A DNA stretch of 64,000 nt, taken from Myrica gale. Its lineage: Eukaryota > Streptophyta > Magnoliopsida > Fagales > Myricaceae. This document shows, piece by piece, positions 11,694-24,321 of this stretch. The stretch is from contig OZ005600.1 in the NCBI GenBank assembly GCA_963930655.1, positions 11,721,501 through 11,785,500 on the forward strand. The letters run 5' to 3'. The translations under genes and the position numbers were made by a program. A model generated the notes under the pieces. It searched no databases. It was given only the letters and a program-made list of their open reading frames with translations, and was not told where the DNA came from. Position 1 is the first letter of the stretch; the number at the start of each line of letters is the position of its first letter.

Positions 11694-14322
11694 ATGGGTG
11701 GGGAGCGCAAGGTCTACACTCTAGCTGAGGTTGCTGAGCACAACAACTCCAAGGATTGCTGGCTTATAATTGAAGGCAAGGTATGTCATGTGTCTCTCTG
11801 CGTGAGCGAAAACTGGTTCAAGTTGGAGAAAGAACCCTCATGCATGGGGTCCTATGTTTGCTTTGATGGGCTTTGTATTCTTTTTTCCTCGGATCTTGTT
11901 GAGAATGTAATGCTGTTGTTGTCCTCGGAAAAGATATAACGGGAATTGGATCTGGGAGATTTGTTTTGTTTGCAATCTGGGTTTGACAGCTATCGTTTGG
12001 GGTGTGGGGTGAAGTTGGTTTATTTGTCCATTTACTTCAAAGTTGTGCTTTTTACGGTTGTTTCATTGTTCTAGGCAGAGGTCCTATTACCTGCGTGTGT
12101 TTGTGTGTAGGATCTGACCATGTGACGAGGAAAGATAAGAATCTAAGTCGCTTAGATCTCGATACGAAAATACTAGTTCTTGTACGTATGACTTGCATAC
12201 AAAGATTGGAACATAAATTGATTACTCGTCCTCCAGGCGAGTAAGAGAGAGAAAGTGAGATATTGACCTTTGTATATTCATAATTGACCTTATTATGTTC
12301 ATTTCATTGCATCAGAGAGGAGTAGCATGGCACTTCCGACATTCAAATTGAGGAGTATGACACTCTTGACTGATTACTTGGATGCAAATCACCCAGTCTC
12401 TCCTTTATGTGTCACTCCTTCAATGGCTTCATGGATTAATTGATGCTTCTTGATTGCTCATATACGCATCTGAGTGCTTGTTTACAATTTTCTTATTCTT
12501 TTCTCTCAATGATTTAATTTACCTATAATTGCAGACGGAGGCATTTGCTTCTCTTGGATCATAATCTGTTAGATTTTTAGGGTAATTACATGGTGGACCT
12601 CTTAAAATCATCACAATTATTTTGAATAAAATGCTCAATTTTTTTTCTTCTAATTAATTGTATCTGACAGAGTCGAACTTCAGTGCCTCCTTTATTTTTT
12701 TTCCCCTTAATTCATTTGTCTTGTGTGCTGAGGTGGAAAATCGTAAACCATCTAATTTAAAATAATGGTTAGAATTTAATAACTCTTTTGCAGGGTTACT
12801 ATACGAAATCTAATTGATTCTTGCTCTGCTTCTCGTGTTTTTAAAGTAGTTTTCTTATCTCGTACTCTTCATGTTGCATGGAGCTTTCCCAACTTTCTCA
12901 TGGATTGAGTTTCTCACAACCTTGTACGTGTTGCCTTGAATAATGGTTGTGAAGGAAGTTCTGGGCTTCTAATTGTGTCACTTTATATTTTTGAGGAGTT
13001 GGCTCTCTTGAACACAGAGTACTTTAGTGTATCGTTCCTCACATAAGTTACCAGTGTGATGTCGTTCAAAGCACGATGAGACAAGGATATTACTCGTTTG
13101 TCCATCAAAGCCTAAAAGTTTCTAAGAAGAGGCCAATTTGTATGCAAAACTTTAAAGCTTTAGAAGGAATTAATAAGTCGAAGTTGATTTTATTGATAGC
13201 AAGAATAGCTGTCTTTCTATTATACCACAACCTCTATCTATAGAAGAATTGAATGGAAAAAAAATAATTTCTATAAACTACAACCCTTTTGATTTATCTA
13301 AATCCTAGCCTTGCAAAATTACAGTACTCCATAAGACACAAATACACTCGAATAATTGAAAATACATCAGACTGCTAAAATAGCACATGAACAGTTACTC
13401 GCTCCTAAGGAATAGGAACTGCAAGCCATCCTGTATCACGCATTACGACTAGTTCTTTATCTTGATCAGATGGATGAAACAGTTAGCTTAGTTGATTGTT
13501 TGGTATTTCTTGAAGTCAAGTCGGTTCGTTTTCTAACCTTTTCCTAGACTCGAATAGGGAGGCCTCTTAACAGAATAATGAATTGAAATTCAACTAATTC
13601 AGTATATGCGGTGCTTGTTCTGCATTTGGAGATAGAAGACCTCTAGTTTGGACTTCCACCCCCTTTGCTACATTTGATTTGCATACCTCTTGTTTATCAG
13701 TTAATGCTAGAAACTTTGAGTGCTTAGTGTGTAAGAAAACTGCCTTTTGAGCAATGCGGATCCATTCACAAGACATTTTGTGGTGGTGGATGAACTCTGA
13801 TATTAGTGATCTTGTCATGCTTGGATTTCTTTTGATTTGGTACTGTCAGGTTGTGCTCTTTCACTTGCAATATCCCTTAATACTGTAGGCTAATGTGCTG
13901 GAAGCATGGAACAGGTATTTAATGTGACTAAATTCTTGGATGATCATCCCGGTGGCGATGATGTCTTGTTGTCAGCAACAGGTACGATAAAAGCTGCAAT
14001 GTTTTGGCCTTCATTTGACTTTGCGTCAGAAAGCGGCTGCTGATACCACCAATGTGATGAATGGTTTGCAGGGAAGGATGCAACCGATGACTTTGAGGAT
14101 GTCGGCCACAGTACCAGTGCAAGAGCAATGATGGATGAATTCTATGTAGGAGACATTGATTCATCAACCATCCCCTCCAAGGTCAAGTATACACCTCCCA
14201 AACAGCCTCAGTACAATCAGGATAAGACGCCAGAGTTCATTATCAAGCTACTCCAGTTTCTAGTTCCCCTTCTAATCTTGGGATTGGCTGTTGGCATTCG
14301 CTTCCATACCAGATCTGCATAA
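11694..14322 (+). CDS. CB5: Cytochrome b5, ER tail-anchored
   Basis: Three exons, 11694-11780, 13915-13981 and 14072-14322, encode 134 residues. Introns have GTATGT..ACAG and GTACGA..GCAG borders and joined phases; the first intron is 2.1 kb. Cytochrome b5 is a small haem protein that passes electrons to ER desaturases, hydroxylases and P450s. The HPGG haem motif is at residues 40-43 (axial His40), the second axial His is at 64 (FEDVGHS), and the N-terminus has the plant form MGGERKVYTLAEVAEHN. A single hydrophobic segment near residues 108-127 (LLQFLVPLLILGLAVGI) followed by a short basic tail (RFHTRSA) marks a C-terminal membrane anchor on the ER. The length equals the usual 134-140. The gene looks intact. 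Its upstream region holds an 88-bp tandem duplication and a MITE. Confidence 0.95.
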
Positions 14323-16236
14323 TTATCAACACCACCAGCGAAGACAATTTGAATAAATCCATCTAAGAGGGGAATAGCCCCTTGGCATTTGTTTTGCGTT
14401 TGGAACTGTTTAAATCAAGGATGGTATGGTATTTGACTGCCTTCTGGTAATGACAATGTGTGGTTTTTTTTGCCAGTTTTACTACGTGCCAGTGTAGTTT
14501 TCCTGTGAAATCTCAGATGTGTTCTGTCCTCGACGTGCGATTGGTGAAAATACCTTGATCGTAGTGTTTGGGGATAGTTTATGTTCCTTGATGGCAGCAT
14601 GAATATTAAGAATCTGAACCACCCACGGCCCACCTGGTTACAGTCGAGTCAAATCTTGCTAGTTGGGACTTGCCAACAAAAAATGTGCTCGCATTTTTCC
14701 GTCCCAAGTGTCTCGACGTGGGGAACTTCCACCGGTTATGAAGCCAGTGGGTTCTGAATGAGCACACAAATAGGCCCAAGATCTATGCTCCCTTTCCTCC
14801 GAGGGGTTTTTTGAGCTGGTGAGAACAGAGCAAACTCCAACAGACAAAGCACTTGTTTCGCTCTGACCAAGCATTGCCCATTTTTGCTGGTTTGAATAAC
14901 TCTGCAACCCAAAATGGAGGAAAATCAAAAGGTAATGATTTTTCTGCATTGACTCTTGCTCCGTACATTTTTTTTTGGCCAGAAAAGACGTCCTTTAATT
15001 TTTTTATTAATATTAAAAATTATATCACCCCCGCGGCTGCCGAAACTATTATGGCAGAGCGAAATTGGCTAAAAGAGAAGACGTCTAGAGTTTGAATGTA
15101 GCACCAGCAAACATGTTAACGTGCTGAAATATTGTGTAAGGAAAACTAGAGAGTTTTTGGCTTTCTTGCATTGGTGCTCTGGGATTCTGCGAACCTTGTT
15201 CCTATGCAGCTTGTTATGGCCCTATAGGATTCTGTGACGGATAAGCTAAGACGTCAACTGACAACAGTCATGAAGCACTCAACCTGTCATGCAGTTCTGC
15301 TCCTCGTATCGCTCGTACGTACGACATGTTTTTCTCGTCAAAACGAAGAAAAATGATGTCTTTGCTTCCTATTGGTGGCTCAGTTCCAAAGAAAAAAGCA
15401 TAACAGAACAAGACACTGAATTAGGGATAAGGAAATGCATCTTGATTTGAAATGTTTTTGTATGTTAGGATTGGGGCAATATTGGACCACTACAGTTTGA
15501 AGAAGGGACAAGCTAGAAGTGCAGGAGGCATCACTTTGAACAACCATTGCATTTGTTGCAGCAAGCAAGATCTATTGACAGATTCTTAATTTTGATTGGA
15601 TCAGAGTAGTACGCAAAATGAAAATTCTGGGTCTATAACATGTCAGGGTTTGCAAATCTTTTTAAGTTTCGAGTACAAGACAATTATAATGGATTTAACC
15701 CAAAGAAAACATGAAAGGATCAAGAAAGCCAAGCCCCGTTTTATCTCTGTGGTTGAGGAAGAATTTCAAATATAATCTAGCAAGATATTTAAAAAAATAA
15801 ATCTTAAGAGAAAATAAAAAGTGGAACAGTCATCTGGAAACTAATATTTATTTATGATCAAAGCAACAACTGATGGAACAAGGTTTAGTAAGCACAAGGC
15901 ACCTATGGGTTGGTGCTGAATAATTATGATTTGTCAAGAATATAATTGTCAACAAAAAACTGCAAATGATCATTTTAAGCATGTTCACCTCAAATAATTA
16001 CTTTAAAAATGTATAAGCATCAAGTAGTAATCAACAAAGCGCATCACTTTTGCTGAGAAGATCCCCCCCACTCTAGCAAACTCAAAGCGCCAGCTCATTT
16101 ACAAGGTGGCCAAAAACGAAAAAAAAAAACATTTGAAAGTAGAAATCCCACCACAAGGTTGCCAAATACTCATCAATACAGGGGATCTAAGCAAGAGAGA
16201 GAGAGATGGAGAGAGATTTTGAGGGATGTTAATTAC
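14323..16236. other. Intergenic stretch between cytochrome b5 and the NPH3-family gene
   Basis: It holds the 3' flank of cytochrome b5 and the 3' flank of the minus-strand NPH3 gene (converging genes). No open frame here has a recognisable family. A short GA tract occurs at about 16195-16215, close to the NPH3 stop codon. Confidence 0.5.
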
Positions 16237-19200
16237 CTAATCTGTGCTTGCACATGTTCTCTCAATAACCTTGGAGTCTGTTCTATGTGAATGCTTCGAT
16301 GGCGAACTTGATCCCCTTGAAGAACTATGTCCAAATAAGCTCAGTTTACCAATTTTCCTTGAGAAAGAACTCATAAATTTACGAGAGTTGGACTTTTCCA
16401 TATCCCTCTTCATACAAACGTGTTCTTTTTCTAGATCATTTAGTCTCATCCGCAGCCGTGCTAGCTCAAGTTTTAGCTCACGATTTTCTCGTCTCAACGA
16501 TGCATAGTTGTCTCGTGGGGACATTGCTGCACTTAGTGCACCACTGCTTACCCGCCATGACTGGTGCACTGGCTTTTGTTCATCTTCTCCGTAAGAACAG
16601 GTCAAGGAATTTCGGAGCCTTATTTGCTCAAAATAGAGCACTTGTACAATCGATTGCAGAGGAAGGCGCTCATTTTGTGCAGCATGTGCTCCAGCTTCTT
16701 GAGAAAGCTTTTGAAAATCAATCAACTTGCATAGTTTCTTCCTTTCCAACTCTGATAAACCTTGATGTGCCTGAATATTTATTTGCATGAGAATCAGATA
16801 AAATGAAATTCTAAAACCCATGGATACTAAGACATACTTTCAGGTAAATATCAATGGCATGATATGCATTAAGACATACTTTCAAGTAAATATCAATGGC
16901 ACGGTACAGCCCATCATGAATGGTCCGCGCATGTGTGGGTAAAGCATCTGCGATGACCATGAACTTAGCAAGCTTGAGATTTGCATCAGGAGCAATTTCG
17001 GCAAGGTAGTTATCCACTAATTTTGAAACTTTGGACAAGGCAGATTGGGAAGGAGAATGAGGACTATCAGATTCAAAAACCGATTTATCTTCCATTTCAT
17101 CTTCACTATCCTCTTGCTGTGAGAAATTAACCAAAATCCTATGGACAGTATCAACATCAAATAAGGTATCGCCCGCGTTCCTAAAAGAAGGTATCAGAAG
17201 ATCATCAAGAGTAGCAATATCCAACTGGGACCCAATCCTCCTCTCCAGATCAAGCCTACAAGAAACTGTGCAATCAAGCATCACTGCACTTCGCAGAAGC
17301 CCAAAAAGGAAAGTGATTGGAATGGCAAGTTTCTCAACAGGCAAGAGACTAACAATTGTCTCAACCACGATTTTTTCATGCCCACTTGAACCTGAAAGCA
17401 AATCAACTTTCGCCTGGCTAGATGGATTCCACAAGCTGGATTTCTTTGTTAGCTCTTTCTGGGCATAACTCACAAGGGATGCACCAATGCTCTCAGGATG
17501 GACTCCACGACACTTCATTGCTGTCATAACTCTTTGATACAAGTCAATCCGCAGAACAGAGAGATCTTCTATCCACCAGTCCCCATCACACTTGGTTTGC
17601 CTGTTCATGTGAAGCCTCCCTGAGCTGCTGTACTCTAAACGTGAGAAGCTTGAAGCAATTTGCTCTGCACAAGCCTTTGAGGCTATTGCATCTATACAGC
17701 GGCTAACTATTCTCAGCTCATCTGCAAGAGGGAGCAAGTTTTCACATTGTTGCAAAACTTCAACACACATTTCAAGGTTCTTGCAAACAATACTCTCCAG
17801 ATACTCTTCAGCACGGGAACTAAGATTATCTTTTGAGAACTCTTCAGTCATTTCAAGGTAATCAGCAACACAGCACAGCTGTGCAACATTCAATGACGTA
17901 ATTTCGAAGTTGATCCCATAACAGAATTTTGCTGCCAACTCAAACGACTCTGCACCTCCTGGTAAATTAAGAAGCTCCACCCTTGAAATATCAGAGTCCC
18001 TGTTTTCTACAACTAACTTTCGGATTCGCCCACTCCGAGAGACAAGAGGGAACTGCATTTAAGAAATAAGACTATCAGAACCAAGAAAAATATACACAAT
18101 AATACCACCATTATGCATAAAGCTAATTCTTACAATTACAGAAAGATGATTTAGCCCTTTCTTCTTTTTAGATTTCTATTAGTAGTCGGGAGGTCCGCGG
18201 GAGAATCGCTGGTTAGAGAAAGCTACAGTCAACCACCCTCTTTCTGTTTTTGATATTGTGCTTTCTGCATTAAGGATATTGTGTCTAAGGTACACTCATT
18301 AAACATGGCGCTTGTAGTTAATTATTTTTAAGACAGTTCAGTATGTGCATAATGAAATGAAAAAATGCTTCCCTTGAGGATCTTTTCTGTTCCGTTAAAT
18401 ACAAAACTAAAGAATCTATGAAACTGGTCAGGCAGGTGAGAAAGAGCATTATAAATCCAAGAGTATGCTTCAGGAAAGTGTGGTTTTATTTACACTCCCA
18501 GCAAACCCGAATTTCACCCAATTGTGCCTTGGTTCTTTGGGGAAAATATGAACCTAAGACCGATCCAGGCACCATCCCCCACTTCACAACTTGAAAGGGC
18601 CAATGTAAGGTTATATTCAGTAGCAAATTATACCTGCTCATGATTATTCACTAGAACACCCAAGAAAATCAAACAAAAGCAGAGTATGTATATTTCACTC
18701 CTTCTTTCTGTTTACAAAAGATAGTTTGATAGAGGCAGCACCAAAACCTAAACAAATGGAGCTTCTTCCATCACAAGAGCCATGCTCTCAATCAGTAAAC
18801 AATGAAAAAAAATTGTAAGAAAACAACATGGAATAGTTACCTTATGTAGTGAAAATGTTCCTCCACTCACTTCTATGGTAAAATCACCTGGAACATCCCG
18901 AAAAATCCTGCAATAAGTTGTCAGCAGACTAGTTACACGAAGGCGCTGGCATCCACAGGATAACAGAACATGGAGACTGTAAGGTTAAGGTGCTAGTGTT
19001 TAAGATCATGATGCGACACCTAGCAAAACATTGTCCTTTCTAAAAGACAAATGTGAAAAACACTATTCTTAAGCGGAATTCAAATATACTACTGATCAGG
19101 ATTAATTATCAGTCTAAAAATTTATGTCAGGACATAGAAGGGCTAGTGAAAATATGCTGTTAGACTTATCACAATGAGATCATAATTATCTAGAGCCTCA

Positions 19201-21016
19201 GCACTCAAAGGAATATAATGACAACAATTATTGAAAGATAACTGCACAATCTGGAAAATAAGTAGAGAAAGAAATAAGACACATAGATGCACGAGCATTT
19301 GGAGGAATCACACACTTCTTAGAATATTATGCAATGGTCACAAAAGACGTATAAATGCCAATCATAACAAAACCAGCTTATATTCATTTGGTTTGTAAAT
19401 ATTCTGTACTCTGAAAAAAGAAACCTCATAACAAAGGCAGACTCATTGTTATTGTGTTGCATTATCATATGTACCTATCATATGAATCACCATATTGAAC
19501 TTGCTCTTTCAATTTGGATCACTAAGTTTAGTCTCTTAATATGCTCGGTCTCAAATATTAGTGGCCATGAAAAAAAAAAAGAGCAGAAATGTCATCATCT
19601 ACATTGGATTTTTCCATTTAATTCCAAAAATGTCAGTAACAAAGGAAAAGTGAAAGTGGTGCAACAAAATAATTTAAGAGAAGGAAAGTTTAACTACATA
19701 AAAACTCTGATTGTCTGACGTGCAATATGGTAACAACTATGAATTTGTTGAGACAGTTAGAGAGTAAACAAAGTCAAGGCATCCATAATGTTTACAGAAT
19801 AAGGTTTAGAAAGGCAGGCCTAGGCATTTTAGTTTTAGTTTAGTCAAAGAGAACACAGTTTCTTATATCATCATTTAGGGGTATGCCTAGATGGTCCAAG
19901 TAATTGAGTGAAACAAAGTTGGCCATGTTCAAAACTGAAACTACAAAAAAATGATCTCTTCTAGTTTTACAATGAAAAACAAGTTGATCTCGTACAACGG
20001 GATCTTGAGATTTGGCAGCACAACATTCCAGGAATATCTTTTCAGGCCTGCGTTTTTTTTCGGAACAAATTCGGGTTCATTTTAGCTCATTGTGCTCTCT
20101 TTCATACAAAACTCTTGGTTTAATTTAATTCCTATTTTTGGGATTGCAAAGATATTCCACTCTTACTGCTGAATGCTCATTTTTCAGTGTTCTCTTTCTT
20201 CTTCTATGGTTTTCCTCCTTTGGTTTATTAAATTCTTCATGCACTACAATAATGCCCTCGGATTAACAAAAAACTATTTTCATATATATAAACCGATTTT
20301 ATTACGTGACAATAAGATATTATGCATTCACTTTATCATATGTTCGTTTCTTTTTCTATTTCTAATTCAAAGGGCATATGCGTCACACTTTGAGGATTAT
20401 TCCTGATCGTGAACTAAAGGCCAAATTAAAATTCACACAAGCAACAGAGATACCCACAAGTTGAACATTACTAATAACAGAAGCACATAAAATTAAGATA
20501 TCCCCGTACATACCAAAGAGAAAAAAAATACATCAAGAACTAAACATCATAATTTGAGTGAATCTATCATCACAATTTAGATCAAACAAACCATTAAGCA
20601 CATCTCTCGAGCATATTTAAAATATATATATATACAAACGAAATATTTATCTCGTTTTCTGTAACTAAAAATATGAAACTGGAGTGAGTTAAACACGAAA
20701 ATGTATAGAGATCATCAACATGTATCAATAGCTGCATCACTGCAACGACGGATAAATGAAAAAAAGACCCACCCGGCGCCCGCACGCATGAATATAAATA
20801 AGAAGAACTAATTACATGATCAAAGCGTAGAGCAAGATATCAAACAATCGTGAAAAGATAAGAGATGACCATAATTACAAACAAAAAGATGGTAATGTAC
20901 GCGAATTACAGCATTCAAACTAAGAAACAAAAAATGTACAGAACAAACCATTCGTTGCACCGCTGGCGAGCACACTTCGCCAAGGACAGCTGCTGCTGCT
21001 TGTCGTTACGGTCCAT
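16237..21016 (-). CDS. NPH3/RPT2-family BTB protein, At5g48800-like
   Basis: Four exons: 20949-21016, 18841-18907, 16880-18052 and 16237-16770, giving 613 residues with phases that join exactly (EW|IFRDVPGDF, SLHK|FPLVSRSG, IYLK|AHQGLS). The N-terminal half is a BTB/POZ domain (about 22-130; VSGGTFSLHK, FPLVSRSGRIRKLV, AAKFCYGINFEI). The NPH3 domain follows (about 190-460; DWWIEDLSVLRIDLYQRVM, LIDFQKLSQEAGAHAAQNER). A coiled coil comes next (SLRRENRELKLELARLRMRL) and then a basic Ser-rich tail ending ERTCASTD. These proteins are CUL3-adaptor-like signalling factors at the plasma membrane in phototropin or auxin pathways; this subgroup is poorly characterised. Length and ending match the At5g48800 group. 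Intron 1 is 2.0 kb. A 42-bp tandem duplication copies the donor of intron 3, and the 5' leader has GA repeats. Confidence 0.93.
16838..16921 (-). repeat. 42-bp tandem duplication of exon end plus 5' splice site
   Basis: Reading the minus strand, the segment coding AIDIYLK plus GTATGTCTTA occurs twice, 42 bp apart. The inner copy gives the donor that restores the conserved protein (exon end at 16880). The outer copy offers an identical AAA|GTATGTCTTA donor with exon end at 16838. The unit is 14 codons and has no stop, so use of the outer donor adds 14 residues in frame inside the NPH3 domain. Confidence 0.85.
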
Positions 21017-21382
21017 GGAGAGCAAGAAAACTCAGGAGAGAAAAATGGAATATCAGGGAAGACAGTAAAAGAGGATAGTGGTAGTGCTGGTGGGGTTGAG
21101 GGAGTGAACTGGAGAGAGAGACAAAGACAAAGACGCAGTTGGAGATGTTGCTGTTGGTGAACTTCTTCGGCCATTTTCGTCAAACAGTTGGTGCTCAAAG
21201 CCATAGATTTAAATTGTCCAACGCAAATGGGCCTCTCTTGTGGGTCGTAGTGTCATTCACTCAATGCTATTTTTTGCCACCCCAACATTTCTATTTCTTT
21301 ACGCTTTGCTATAATGCTAAAAATTGTTCGTAATCTCTTCCACGCCAAGATTCACACTATTTTTCTTCCAAATGAATTTCTT

Positions 21383-21808
21383 AGGTTATGTTCTGTTTAA
21401 AGTTTTTTTTTTTTTTTTGTAGGATTTGGACTGTTTTGAGAATTTTTAGATGATGTTAGAGTTGTATTGATGTTTGTGTAAAAGTTGTTGAGGTGTAAAA
21501 AAATTAATGATGATGTTTAAATTTGTTTTTTTTTATATTTCGAATTTATTAATTTTTTATTAAAATTTGAATATTTAAAAGGTATTTTTTTTTAAAAAAG
21601 TAAACGACAAACTGCTGTCATGTTACAATACAGCTACAGTACCATGATGTCATTTGAATAGAATAATCGCACCATGCTGCGCTGGGGGACAAAGGCATGA
21701 GAAAGTTGTCATGCTACAGTACAACATCCTAAAAAAATGAAGTTTGCTGAACATGAAAGACCACATGATTCGAATCCTACATTTTTTCTAAAACCGAACA
21801 TCACCTTA
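21383..21808. mobile_element. MITE-like element with GTTATGTTC ends
   Basis: An AT-rich segment with left end 'aggttatgttctgtttaaag' and right end that reads 'aggtgatgttcggttttaga' on the opposite strand. It lies in the upstream region of the NPH3-family gene. The boundaries are approximate. Confidence 0.5.
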
Positions 21809-21976
21809 GTTTTCTTTATCAAAATCAATGAGTAAAGATTATGGTTTTATTTAAGCAGGGAATTGGCCAAAAAAGAAGGAGTCGTCTGAGTGACTGAAAA
21901 GTCAAATGACTCGATACGAACACGGAAAAAAAGCGGGAACAAAAAGTAGACTTTTTTTTTGTTAAGCTCAAAAAAG

Positions 21977-22284
21977 CGGATATGTTCGGTTTGAGTAAAA
22001 ATGTAGGATTTTAAAAAAGTTGTGAATATTTATGTTGAATAGTTTTTTATTGGTGTTTGTGTAAAGTGGAGAGAGAAATGATTTGATGTAATTGTTTAAT
22101 AAAAAAATATTGGAGTTATGTAAAAAAATATAGAGAGAAAATTTATGTTGAATAAAAAAATAAAAAGTTGTTGGAGATTGTGTAAAATGTATTGGTGTTT
22201 GTGTTTAAATTTTGAATATGTTCGATGATAATTTTGTAAATGTATTTAAATCCTGAAAAAAATGTAAGAAACGAACATAACCTA
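21977..22284. mobile_element. MITE-like element, same end type
   Basis: Ends 'atatgttcggtttgag' and (inverted) 'ggttatgttcgtttctta' enclose AT-rich DNA with 'gtgtaaagtggagagagaaatgatttgatg', a phrase that also occurs at 53260. No coding capacity. Confidence 0.5.
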
Positions 22285-22471
22285 AATATTCGCTTAGGAT
22301 AACTTGGACTTACTTAGAAAAAAAAAAAAAGATAACTTGGACTTATTTCACCTTTTGCCCTCTGGGCTTTACGGTGAAAAGGTAAAATATTCTCTGTCCC
22401 TTATAATTTTGCTTTTGTGACCGTTGTTGTCTTTTATTTATACATACATCCATATATTTATGATAGTTATT

Positions 22472-22616
22472 ATAGCATGTTTGGTTAGCACAATCATTTT
22501 TTATAATCCCTAACAATGTTTTAAAAATTTTAATATTTTTTACAAGCTCTAATAATTTTTTCAGCAATTCCAAAAGAATTTATATTACCTCTAACAAAAA
22601 TACTTTCACCTAAACA
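22472..22616. mobile_element. Short MITE-like element
   Basis: About 145 bp of AT-rich DNA between 'agcatgtttggttagc' and the inverse of 'aaatgtttaggtgaaagt'. Same general style as the elements at 11423 and 33107. Confidence 0.4.
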
Positions 22617-23229
22617 TTTGTTTGTCCGGACTAAGATATTCTATAATTTCTTTACTAATTGCATAGTGCAATTAAGAGAGACATAGATATAATTGGTAGA
22701 TCTCATTGCAGGCTTTATATTGTCCGAAACTTTACATGCACAATATTAAATAGTGCATGATCCACCTATTATGTTTATCTCTCTCTAAATTTCAATATGC
22801 AATCAAAGCAAGAAATTAAAGAGGATCTTAATCATATTTGGGGATCCAAACACAAACTTAATAGCGTGTAAATATATTTTTCATCCAAAAAACAGCCCCT
22901 ATTTTGTAGAAATAAGCATGGTTTAGATTACTAGAAAAATATTCGAAATCTATTGTTTGCGAGTAATCATTGATTTAACTGATATTTAAGTTGTTGGAAT
23001 AATTTGAGAGTGTCGATTTTGGCCGTTGCACTCTTAATTCGATCAGTTCGTTTTCTAATTGCAACAAATCTCTCTACTTGCCCTAACAAAAAAAAACTAT
23101 TATTGCCAAAAGGGAGGGGATCAATAGTTCAACACCAGAGTAAAATTAGGATTTATCGGGGTTAAGACAACTTCGGTTGGATGATCATATTTCTATATCT
23201 GTGCAAAATTTTGACAGAAAATTATAAAT

Positions 23230-23400
23230 TATGTTTAGGAGCCAAAATTTTGACATCAATAAAATAATTTTCTAAAATTATCTTTTCTCATCAAATCATC
23301 ATTTTTCATTCCAAATAAATACAAAAAATCATTTAAATTATCACTTTTTTCTTATTCACTAACTACAATACCCAAAATTTTAACAATCAAATGACAGAAA
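23230..23400. mobile_element. MITE-like AT-rich element
   Basis: This segment ('gccaaaattttgac...cccaaaattttaac') with an internal 'catcaaatcatcattttt' block matches, in inverse orientation, the elements at about 42258 and 45708. Boundaries are approximate. Confidence 0.45.
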
Positions 23401-23405
23401 AAACT

Positions 23406-23885
23406 AAAGGCTCTTGAGGCTGCATTTTCTAGGTAGTTGGCACGCGATCCAATAGGGAATAGTTAAGATCTAGTGGCATTCAATTGTTGCATTGTGGAAA
23501 AATTAAAGGTTATGTTTGTTTTGGATCGATATCTTCCGTAATTCGGGTGACTGAATTGCAGGGACAATTCAGAGAGAGATAGAGAGAGAGGAGTGGGTCC
23601 CGACAATATGGTCCCGAGCAAAACTCACTCCTTTCTCCTCTTCTCTCTCCAAACTGTTCTTAAATTACAGAAAATCTCCGTCCGTTTGTTTGGTTCTAAA
23701 AAACCGTTTTGAAATATTTTTTTACATCAATTTCATTATTTTTTTTATAAATTTTAACAACCTTTTATATTTTCTAACAACTTTTAACAAAATACTGAAT
23801 ATTTTAAAAACCAAACATATCCCAAGGCTACTGAGGCTGCTTTTTCTAGGTAGCAACACGCGATCCAATAGGGAAAAGTCAGGAG
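23406..23885. repeat. Pair of 60-bp direct repeats around MITE-like DNA
   Basis: 'gaggctgcattttctaggta' with 'cacgcgatccaatagggaa' occurs at about 23406-23465 and again at 23824-23883. The DNA between includes a GA-rich segment and an AT-rich MITE-like stretch. This looks like a small duplication later interrupted by insertions, or the flanks of an insertion. Confidence 0.6.
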
Positions 23886-24321
23886 AATATATACACACCG
23901 CACGTACTTTTCCATGTTTAAGGAAGAAAAAGTGAATTACTATCCCAATGCAAATTATCACTTTCCACCTGAGTCGTGAGAGGGTGCAAACGAAGAAAAG
24001 GTCAAAAAGAGAGTAACACTCGGAACATGGATAAGGACGAGTGCGGCCACTTCCTTTATAGAGCAAAAAAAATATTTTTTTTTAAAAAAAGATTTTATGT
24101 TTTTATGAATACCATCGTCTGGTGGGTCATATCGGCTCCAGTCCACCCCCAGTATTATTACCTTTGTCTGTGATATGATTTGATATGATACGATATCTTC
24201 CACCACCACCGCCAGTCTTCGTTTGTTGCAGATGGTACAAAATAGAATTCTATTCAAGTCAAAGCCCTTGGAGGATCATGTGTGTGGGCATGTATGGTCA
24301 ATAGTCGTAGTCTTTGGTGCT

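Noticed and set aside
21760-21790. 'gattcgaatcctac' looks like a tRNA T-loop
   Set aside because: No acceptor stem, anticodon arm or D arm could be folded around it.
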